DNA of 64,000 nt from Paenibacillus hexagrammi (GTDB lineage Bacteria > Bacillota > Bacilli > Paenibacillales > NBRC-103111), in assembly GCF_021513275.1 (NCBI RefSeq), contig NZ_CP090978.1, forward strand, positions 310,001 through 374,000, given 5' to 3'. The number at the start of each line of letters is the position of its first letter. Positions within the stretch are counted from its first letter, which is position 1. Below are positions 27,556-35,168 of the stretch, piece by piece. Made by a program: the position numbers and the translations under genes. The notes beneath the pieces are model-generated. The model did no database searches, was not told the DNA's origin, and was given only the letters and a program-made list of their open reading frames with translations.

Positions 27556-28908
27556 CTAGGACTGCTTCTGTATCCGCTGAGGGAGGGCCGCGTCTTGGTT
27601 GGAAGCTTTCAATTCGTTCAGGAGGCTCATCCGCACTCGCTTCAACCCATTGTATACAATGCCGGCGGCCACCCATATCAGCCCCATCCATAAGGCGTCA
27701 TGATCGAGCAGCAGCAGTAAGTACCCGATGAAGCTGGCGCCGACTGCCGGTAAAATCAAGAATTTGAGCGTCTGAACGAAGCTTCGCTGCTTATCTCTGC
27801 CATAGCGTTTGGCAATAACCGATACATTCACGAAGAAAAAGGCGGTAAGCGCTCCGAAATTCACGAACTTTACTGCTGTATCCAGGCTAATCGCTAGAGC
27901 TAACAAGGATATCGCGCTGACGATGATAATATTGGTAACGGGCGTCTGGAATTTGGGGTGAAGCGAGCCGAAGACCCGCTTAGGCAGAACAGAATCGCGG
28001 CCCATGACATACAGAAGACGGGACACGCTGGTAACGGACGATAGGCCCTGTGTGAAGATGGCCAGAATGAGTACCGTAATGAAAGCCGAGCTGAGAGCTG
28101 CGCCGCCGACTATTCTTACGATTTCAAAGCCTGCCGAATCGACATCCTGGAAGGACAAATGCGGATAGATCAGCTGGGTGAGATACGAAGGGACGAGATA
28201 GATGATGCTGGCGGCAAAAATAATAATCATGATCGCTTTAGGAATCGTTCGCCCTGATTCAACCGTTTCTTCTGACATGGTTGTTACGGTATCAAAGCCC
28301 AGGAATGAGAAACAGATAATCGCAGCGCCGCCTAGAATAGAAGGGAACGGCACCTCTGATTGGAAAAGAGGCTGCATGGGGTGAATATCTCCGGTGAGAT
28401 TCCGCAGCAGGAACAAGCAGAACACGGCGATGAATACGATCTGAATCCAGACAAAGATTTTGCTGATGTTCGCCGAAAATTTGATGCCCACGATGTTAAC
28501 GAAAGCAAGAATGACATTTAAGCCCACGATCCATATCCAAGCCGGAATGGAGGGGAACTGCGCGTGAAGATAAATGCCAAAGGTGAGGCAGGCAATGATC
28601 GGTGAGAAAAAATAGTCCAGAAGCAGGGCCCAGCCGACCAGAAACCCGAGGTACGGATGAATGCTCTTGGACGTATAGGTATAGGCAGAGCCTGAAGTGG
28701 GGTAGGTCTTGGACATGATTCCGTAGCTGTAGGCGGTAAAGAAGATAGCGGCAAAGGCCAACAAGTACGCTTGAGTCAGCATGCCGTGTGAGTTTTCATA
28801 GGCTATTCCATAAATAGAGAAGTAAATCATAGGGGTCATCCAGGCCAGCCCCATATAGACCACTTGGTACATGCTCAAAGATTTGCGTAATGTTACTTCG
28901 TTCGTCAT
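27556..28908 (-). CDS. APC-superfamily permease under a guanidine-I riboswitch
   Basis: The protein has 450 residues from ATG 28908. GTG 28917 is too close to the GGGGAGA ribosome binding site. About twelve transmembrane segments and amino acid-polyamine-organocation signatures are present (SMYQVVYMGLAWMTPMIYFS, AFAAIFFTAYSYGIMSKTYP, then TSGSAYTYTSKSI). Transporters of this family move amino acids, amines or urea-like cations. Its mRNA leader carries a ykkC-type guanidine-I riboswitch (28959-29090) and the neighbouring divergent operon encodes guanidine breakdown, so uptake (or exchange) of guanidine or a guanidino compound is the most economical reading. This is inference: no APC guanidine transporter can be identified by sequence alone. 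Confidence 0.88.
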   Translation of the reverse strand: MTNEVTLRKSLSMYQVVYMGLAWMTPMIYFSIYGIAYENSHGMLTQAYLLAFAAIFFTAYSYGIMSKTYPTSGSAYTYTSKSIHPYLGFLVGWALLLDYFFSPIIACLTFGIYLHAQFPSIPAWIWIVGLNVILAFVNIVGIKFSANISKIFVWIQIVFIAVFCLFLLRNLTGDIHPMQPLFQSEVPFPSILGGAAIICFSFLGFDTVTTMSEETVESGRTIPKAIMIIIFAASIIYLVPSYLTQLIYPHLSFQDVDSAGFEIVRIVGGAALSSAFITVLILAIFTQGLSSVTSVSRLLYVMGRDSVLPKRVFGSLHPKFQTPVTNIIIVSAISLLALAISLDTAVKFVNFGALTAFFFVNVSVIAKRYGRDKQRSFVQTLKFLILPAVGASFIGYLLLLLDHDALWMGLIWVAAGIVYNGLKRVRMSLLNELKASNQDAALPQRIQKQS

Positions 28909-28958
28909 GTCAGGCACTCTCCCCTAGTAGAATGGATCGGAATTCGTATACGTATAGG

Positions 28959-29090
28959 AAAAAGCCCGGAGATATCCATGATTGAATATCCTCCCGGGCT
29001 TTTGTCCCTCCGTGAACACAGGCTGACGCTGTGCGTTTTCTCTCGGACCAGACCGGACGAAGTCCGCGGAACCCTAGAAAACAATGAATA
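28959..29090 (-). ncRNA. ykkC guanidine-I riboswitch (leftward, for the permease)
   Basis: On the minus strand the conserved ykkC core appears in order: CTAGGGTTCCG, GGTCTGGTCCGAGAG, CACGGAGGGACAAAAGCCC, GGGAG. The expression platform is a terminator whose stem GCCCGGAGATATCC (28963-28976) pairs with the GGGAG-containing strand ending at 29000, followed by five T. Ligand binding should therefore prevent termination and switch the permease on. Confidence 0.88.
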
Positions 29091-29106
29091 TGTAATGAAC
29101 CTTCAC

Positions 29107-29135
29107 TTTGTACCTTCATTTCTGCTAGCATGCAA
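29107..29135 (-). promoter_or_regulatory. Promoter of the permease transcript
   Basis: On the minus strand TTGCAT (29135-29130) and TACAAA (29112-29107) are separated by 17 bases, placing the RNA start just before the aptamer. Confidence 0.5.
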
Positions 29136-29238
29136 GAGGAAATGGTGAGGATTACACTATCTATGTCAGTTAATATAACATTTTAATTGAAAAATGAGAA
29201 GAGGGAATGAAAAATAAGCTGGATTTCATGAAAAGTGA

Positions 29239-29267
29239 TTGACAGTTGGTAGCGGTGGTGTTACGTT
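29239..29267 (+). promoter_or_regulatory. Possible promoter of the guanidine-degradation operon
   Basis: A perfect -35 TTGACA (29239-29244) is followed after 17 bases by a weak -10 TACGTT (29262-29267), about 20 bases before the aptamer begins. Confidence 0.45.
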
Positions 29268-29287
29268 AATTAACACAAACGAATAAT

Positions 29288-29440
29288 ATTGTTTACTAGG
29301 GTTCCGCCAACAAGCTGCTGCAGCTTGGTTGGGTCTGGTCCAAGAGTAAACCGCTTTTGGGAAACCGAGAGCGCCACGGAAGGATAAAAGCCTGGGAGAT
29401 ATCATCGAGACGACAAGTCTCATGGTGTCTCCTTTTTGTT
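29288..29440 (+). ncRNA. ykkC guanidine-I riboswitch (rightward, for the guanidine operon)
   Basis: The ykkC core is in order: ACTAGGGTTCCG, GGTCTGGTCCAAGAGTAAAC, CACGGAAGGATAAAAGCC, TGGGAG. The downstream terminator is GGAGATATCATCGAGAC against GTCTCATGGTGTCTCC, then CTTTTTGTTT (29395-29440). It shares GGGAG with the aptamer, so guanidine binding should allow read-through into the operon starting at 29484. It is the divergent counterpart of the riboswitch at 28959-29090. Confidence 0.9.
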
Positions 29441-29483
29441 TATCATCAGCATATTCAAGTGGGGAGAAGGGGAGCTGGACAAT

Positions 29484-30203
29484 ATGACAAAGCCATGGAG
29501 TATCACGATCGCCTCTGGCGGGAAATGGTCGGGGATCATCGGCAGAGGAAAGCTGATTTGCTTTACGGCGCTGGAAGCCGGGGCGAATGTATCGATTCAA
29601 TTTTATAACGCAAGAGACTTGACGGAGCGCTACAACATGCCGGATACGCTCAAGGCCCAGTATACGGCTCACTTGACCAAAGGGAATATCTTGATGAGCG
29701 ATAACGGAAGAGCTATGGCCAGCTTTGTGCAGGATAGTCTGGGCTGGCATGATACGATCTCTGGTTATACGAGCCGGCTTGCGACGGATGCCAAATACGG
29801 GGCGACCAACTATCAGGAGCTGCGCAATGAGTGGCTGCGAAGCGGGCAGGAGAATTTTGCCGTCGAGCTAGTACGCAGCGGTCTCGGGATGCGGGATATG
29901 ATGCCGGTAGTCAACCTATTCTCAAAAGTGAGCTGTGACTTGGAAGGCAAGATGCACTTCGCCGTTGATCATTGTCCGGCTGGGGCGGCCGTGACGCTGA
30001 GAACGGAAATGGATGTTTTGATGGTGCTGTCAAATACACCGAATCCGCTTGATCCGAGAGAGTTTTATCCTTCGGTGCCTGTGAAGCTGGAAGTTCTGGC
30101 TGCAGAGCCGGTGCATGAGCAGGATGCTTGCTTGAATCATCGCGCAGAGAATCGTCGGGCGTTTGAAAATACATGGGAGTACTACGAATTATCAGGATTT
30201 TAA
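29484..30203 (+). CDS. Urea-carboxylase-associated protein 1 (DUF1989; carboxyguanidine deiminase subunit)
   Basis: ATG 29484 follows AAGGGGAGCTGGAC. The 239-residue protein is a DUF1989 member of the UAAP1 type (SITIASGGKWSGIIGRGKLI; ending RAENRRAFENTWEYYELSGF). In guanidine-degrading bacteria the two DUF1989 proteins form a heteromeric carboxyguanidine deiminase that turns carboxyguanidine into allophanate and ammonia. Metal-binding candidates include the Cys/His residues in the FAVDHCPAGA region. It is the first gene behind the riboswitch. The next gene starts 30 bases later, so one transcript is likely. Confidence 0.88.
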   Translation: MTKPWSITIASGGKWSGIIGRGKLICFTALEAGANVSIQFYNARDLTERYNMPDTLKAQYTAHLTKGNILMSDNGRAMASFVQDSLGWHDTISGYTSRLATDAKYGATNYQELRNEWLRSGQENFAVELVRSGLGMRDMMPVVNLFSKVSCDLEGKMHFAVDHCPAGAAVTLRTEMDVLMVLSNTPNPLDPREFYPSVPVKLEVLAAEPVHEQDACLNHRAENRRAFENTWEYYELSGF

Positions 30204-30232
30204 ATGGAACGAACGTTAAAGGGGAGATAGGA

Positions 30233-30883
30233 ATGGGTGTATTCAACCGTGTGGAAAGTCCGCGAAAGGCCGAAGAGGCGCTGTATAACGAGGTTGTGCT
30301 TGCCGGAGACGGCTGGATGCACGAATTAAAGCCAGGTCAGGTACTGCGAATTGTCGACCTGGAGGGAAATCAGGCCGCGGATACGCTGTTTTACGATGCG
30401 GATAACCCGGAGGATCATTACAGCGCGGTCGCGACAATCGCCGGCCAGGGCAACATCTATTTGACGGCAGGCTCGGTGCTGCGGGCAGAGTCCGGCAAGG
30501 AGCTGTTAACAATTGTAGCCGATACCTGCGGGCGCCACGACACTGTTGGGGGATCCTGCTCGGCGCAAAGCAATGCGGTGCGTTATGCGCACGAGAAATT
30601 ATCGATGCACAATTGCCGGGATACCTTTATGCTGCAGCTTGCTAAGCATGATGGGGCCTACACGAAGAGAGATTTGGCGCCGAACGTGAACTTTTTCATG
30701 AATGTACCTGTAACGCCGGAGGGCGGTCTCAAGTTTGATGACGGCGTTTCCTCGCCGGGAGCTTATGTGGAAATGCAATCACACGGAAGGACGATGGTGT
30801 TGATCAGCAACTGTCCGCAGCTTAACAATCCATGCAATGCGTATAACCCAACGCCGATTCGGGTCCTGATTTGGGAGAAGTAG
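30233..30883 (+). CDS. Urea-carboxylase-associated protein 2 (DUF1989; carboxyguanidine deiminase subunit)
   Basis: ATG 30233 follows GGGGAGATAGG and gives 216 residues. The DUF1989 signatures are clear: KPGQVLRIVDLEGNQAADTL, YDADNPEDHYSAVAT, ADTCGRHDTVGGSCSAQSNA, and LAPNVNFFMNVPV. Together with the preceding gene it should form carboxyguanidine deiminase. The CGRHD and SCS segments carry probable metal or catalytic Cys/His residues. It lies 60 bases before the carboxylase gene. Confidence 0.9.
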   Translation: MGVFNRVESPRKAEEALYNEVVLAGDGWMHELKPGQVLRIVDLEGNQAADTLFYDADNPEDHYSAVATIAGQGNIYLTAGSVLRAESGKELLTIVADTCGRHDTVGGSCSAQSNAVRYAHEKLSMHNCRDTFMLQLAKHDGAYTKRDLAPNVNFFMNVPVTPEGGLKFDDGVSSPGAYVEMQSHGRTMVLISNCPQLNNPCNAYNPTPIRVLIWEK

Positions 30884-30942
30884 GCTGCTTACTGGAAGAC
30901 CGGATGACTTCAAGAAGAACCAACTGACAAGGAGTGGTACCT

Positions 30943-33900
30943 ATGTTCAAAAAAGTACTTATCGCGAATCGAGGCGCTATTGCCGTAAGAATTGAGCGGA
31001 CGCTGCGGGCTATGGGAATTGCATCGGTGGCTGTATACACAAGTGCGGATCAAGACAGCTTTCATGTCGATCATGCGGATGAAGCGGTATGTATCGGAGA
31101 GGGGCCTGCGAAGGAGAGCTACTTGAATGCTGAGCTGATTCTGCAGACGGCTCTGGAGACGGGGGCAGAAGCGATTCATCCGGGATACGGCTTTCTAAGC
31201 GAGAACGCCGAGTTTGCGCGGGCGTGCCGGGAGCGTGGCATCGTGTTCATCGGTCCGACTCCGGAGCAGATGGAGATGTTCGGACTTAAGCATTCTGCAA
31301 GGGAAATCGCAGAGCGGGCAGGTGTGCCGATGCTGCCGGGCACGTCCCTGATCACTGAACTGGAAGAAGCCTTGCAAGAAGCTGGGCGGATCGGATACCC
31401 GGTGATTCTAAAAAGCACGGCAGGCGGCGGAGGCATCGGTATGCGGGTTTGCGCCGACGATGAGGAGCTGGGATCCGCCTACGACGGTGTGCGCCATCTG
31501 GCTGAGACGAACTTTAAGAACGGCGGCTTGTTTCTCGAAAAATACATTGCCAGAGCCCGCCATGTCGAAGTACAAATCTTTGGCAATGCCTTTGGTGAAG
31601 TTGTCGCTCTGGGCAGAGAGATTGCTCCATTCAACGCCGCAATCAGAAGGTAATTGAAGAAAGTCCTGCACCGAATCTGACCGATGAGGTGAGGGAAGCG
31701 ATGTTCGCTTCAGCAAGAAGCCTTGCTGCTGAGGTAGGGTATCGCAGCGCAGGGACGGTCGAGTTCCTGTACGATCCTCAGACCGGTGAGTTTTACTTCC
31801 TTGAAGTAAACACCCGCCTGCAGGTAGAGCACGGGGTTACGGAGGAAGTGCTCGGGATCGATCTGGTGGAATGGATGGTCCGTGAAGCTGCGGGCGAGCT
31901 TCAGCAGCTATCCTCCCTTGTCGGGAAACCGAAAGGCCACAGCATCCAGGCGCGTATTTATGCCGAGGATTGTCTGCAGCAGTTCCGTCCGAGCGCAGGC
32001 CAGCTCGACCATGTTGATCTTTCGCCCAATGCGAGAAACGAGACATGGGTTCGCGACGGCTTAACCGTAACCACCCTATACGATCCGATGCTCGCCAAAA
32101 TCATTGTGCACGGGAAAGACCGTGCCGAAGCGATTCAGCTGCTGATCCGCGCTCTCGAAGAGACGCGCATGTACGGTATCACAACGAATCTGCAATACCT
32201 GCAGGAGCTGCTGCGGGAGCGGGATGTGGTGGAAGGGCATGTGTTTACACAGCTGCTTAACGGTTTTGAGCCAGCTGAACATGCCATTGAAGTGGTGGAC
32301 GGAGGCATTCAATCCACCGTCCAGGACTATCCCGGACGTATCCGTCACTGGGATGTCGGTGTACCGCCTTGCGGGCCGATGGATCCGTTGTCGTTCCGCA
32401 TCGGTAACAAGCTGCTCGGCAATCCGGACGATGCTCCGGGCCTTGAATTGACGCTGCGCGGAGGTGCTTATAAATTCCGCAGTGATATGAGAATCTGCAT
32501 AACGGGAGCAGATATGCTGGCTGAATTGGACGGCGTGCCGGTGCAAACCTACAAGGCGTTCATGGCTGCCAAAGGGCAGGTGCTCAGCTTCGGCGAAGCG
32601 AAGATGGGCATGCGCGCCTACCTGCTGATCGAGGGCGGACTCGATATGCCTCGTATTCTGGGCAGCGCCTCGACCTTTACGCTGGGCGGCTTCGGCGGTC
32701 ATGGCGGTCGGGCGCTGCGCCCTGGCGATGTGTTGGGTGTTGTCAGAACGAGAGCGGCTTCCGCTGCGGTGCGCGAGGCGGCAGCGGGTCTTGCCGACGG
32801 CAAGGTCGAGTACGGTTCGGGATTGAGTGTACCTAAAGCGACCGCTTCAGCTCTCATGGGAGCTTCGGAGCAGCGAAATAGGCTGGAAGCTAGTCAGGAA
32901 CCGGGTGAGCCGTCGGAAGCGGGACGTGAAGAGGCTGCTGAAGAGCTTACAGGACTGCGAGCGGAGACATTGGCACAAGGACAGGCGGCAGCAGGATGTG
33001 AAGAGGCTACCGAGCTGATTAGCGGCATCGCAGCGAAGTCGGGAGCAGCTGATCAGACGGCAGGCGTGGCATTGCCGAAGGAGTTCCAGCCTGTGATGAC
33101 CCGTGAGTGGACGCTGGGCGTTATCCCGGGGCCTCACTGTACGGGAGAATTCCTTAAGCCAGAATATTTGCAGCAGTTAACGGAAATCAGCTACGAAGTA
33201 CATTTTAATAGTTCGAGAACGGGGGTCCGTTTGAAAGGCCCTGCACCGCTCTGGACGCGTGAGGATGGCGGAGAAGCGGGACTGCACCCTTCGAATATTC
33301 ATGATAATGCATATGCCATCGGTACGCTGGATCTAACCGGCGATATGCCGATTCTGTTAGGACCTGACGGTCCGAGCTTGGGAGGGTTCGTGTGTCCGGT
33401 GACAACGGCGTCAGCGGAGTTCTGGAAAATCGGTCAGCTTCATCCGGGAGATACGGTGCGTTTCCGATTGCTGACGCTTGAAGAGGCGGAGGCCCTCCGA
33501 GACGCTCAGGAGGGCAATCTGCAGGGAATAGGCAGAGGTGATCTAGCACAGCTGCAAGCGGTAGGTAGCGGTGATCTAGCGCAGCTGCAAGCAGTAGGTA
33601 GCGGTGATCTAGCACAGCTGCAAGCAGTAGGTAGCGGTGATCTAGGACAGCTGCAAGTGGTAGGCAGCGATGATCTAGCACAGCTGCAAGCGGTAGGTAG
33701 CGGTGATCTAGCACAGCTGCAAGCAGCAGGGGACGATGATCTGACGAAGCTGCAAACAAGTGGAAGTGGAGAACTGTTACAGCTGCAAGCGACTGGCAGT
33801 GGTGATGTGTTGCAGCTCAAACCGACTGGCGCCGGTGATCCATGGGAATTGAAATCGGCAGGGTTGTCGGATGTGGGCGAAACGATCACAGCGGAATACC

Positions 33901-35147
33901 CGAAGCTGTTTCAATCGGCGGAAGGACGCTGCTTCCCGATTACGATCCGCTGCTGCGGGGATCAAAATCTGCTCGTCGAGTACGGTGAGCTGGAATTGGA
34001 TCTGCTGCTTCGCTTTCAGGTGCAGGCTCTGATGCAGGCGATTATCGACAGCGAAGCGATTCCTGTGCTTGATCTAACGCCGGGTATCCGTTCCTTGCAG
34101 GTGCATATTGATTTGTCGCTCATCACGGTCAAAGAAGCCTGCAAGCGAATCATCCGAATCGATGAGGCACTTCCGCCTTTGGAATCGTTCCGTGTTCCGT
34201 CGAGGATTGTGCGCTTGCCGCTCTCCTGGGACGACCCGGCTACCAAGCTGGCGATTGAACGCTACCAGCAGGGTGTCAGACCGGATGCTCCTTGGTGCCC
34301 GAGCAACCTGGAGTTCATCCGCCGTATCAACGGACTGGATAGCATTGAACAAGTGCGGGACATCGTTTATGGAGCGAATTACTTGGTGCTAGGCCTCGGG
34401 GATGTCTATCTTGGAGCGCCTGTAGCGACACCTGTAGATCCGCGCCACCGACTTGTCACGACCAAGTATAATCCTGCCCGTACGTGGACGCCGGAGAACG
34501 CCGTCGGTATCGGGGGAGCCTATATGTGCGTGTACGGTATGGAGGGTCCCGGAGGCTATCAGTTCGTAGGACGTACGATCCAGATGTGGAATCGCCTGCG
34601 ATCCACCGAAAGCTTCAAGCCCGGCAAGCCTTGGCTGCTGAGATTTTTTGATCAGATTCAGTTTTATCCGGTCGAAGCGGATGAACTGCTGAAATTGCGC
34701 GAGGATTTCCTGCGCGGCCGCTATGAGGCGGATATTACGGAAACAACCTTTGATCTTGGCGAGTATCTGCAATTCCTTGCTTCGATTGAGGAAAGCACGG
34801 CTGCATTCCGAGAACAGCAGCAGATAGCCTTCAAAGCGGAGCGAGACAGCTGGAAGGCTTTAGGACTCGCAGAATACGTATCCGAGCAAGAGGCACCAGA
34901 GGAAAAACCGGAGGATGAGCTGCCTGAAGGTACGGTAGGTGTACGCGGCATTATGCCAGGCAGCGTGTGGAAGGTGCTCGTGAATCCGGGCGAGCCTGTG
35001 AAGAAAGGTGACAAATTAGCCATTCTGGAAAGTATGAAAATGGAATTCCCGCAGCATGCGCCTTGTGACGGCTACGTGTCTTCCATCTTCGTTAACCCTG
35101 GTGATCAGGTTCATGCCGGTCAGCTTCTTGTCGGTATTGCTCAATAG
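30943..35147 (+). CDS. Biotin-dependent guanidine/urea carboxylase (frameshifted; repeat-expanded)
   Basis: ATG 30943 follows AAGGAG. The order is biotin carboxylase (ANRGAIAVRIERTLRAMG; ATP loop KSTAGGGGIGMRV; EVNTRLQVEHGVTEEV), AHS2/KipA half (STVQDYPGRIRHWDVGVPPC), AHS1/KipI half (CCGDQNLLVEYGELELDL), and a C-terminal biotinyl domain with target Lys in ILESMKMEF. It carboxylates guanidine (or urea) with ATP and bicarbonate; riboswitch and DUF1989 neighbours favour guanidine. The frame breaks near 31619: one extra G gives GREDCSIQRRNQKV, the family sequence. The restored protein of about 1401 residues exceeds the usual ~1200 because of a Glu/Ala-rich insert (~32870-33060) and an 11-residue tandem repeat between the two AHS halves (33531-33860). 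Confidence 0.92.
33531..33860 (+). repeat. Ten 33-bp tandem repeats inside the carboxylase gene
   Basis: In frame, the repeats encode ten 11-residue units with consensus GSGDLAQLQAV. Units 1-6 are nearly identical at DNA level, whereas units 7-10 diverge (GDDDLTKLQTS, GSGELLQLQAT, GSGDVLQLKPT, GAGDPWELKSA). The array lies at the junction of the AHS2 and AHS1 halves. Confidence 0.95.
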
Positions 35148-35168
35148 AAGGAAGAGAGGTGCAGAAGC

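Noticed and set aside
33531..33860. Repeat array as a CRISPR
   Set aside because: The units are contiguous 33-mers with no unique spacers and lie in frame inside an enzyme gene.
33205..33889. Long minus-strand frames over the carboxylase repeat array
   Set aside because: They are mirror images of the 33-bp repeats (low-complexity LAAVLDHRYLP units) with no start signal; the plus strand carries the conserved enzyme.
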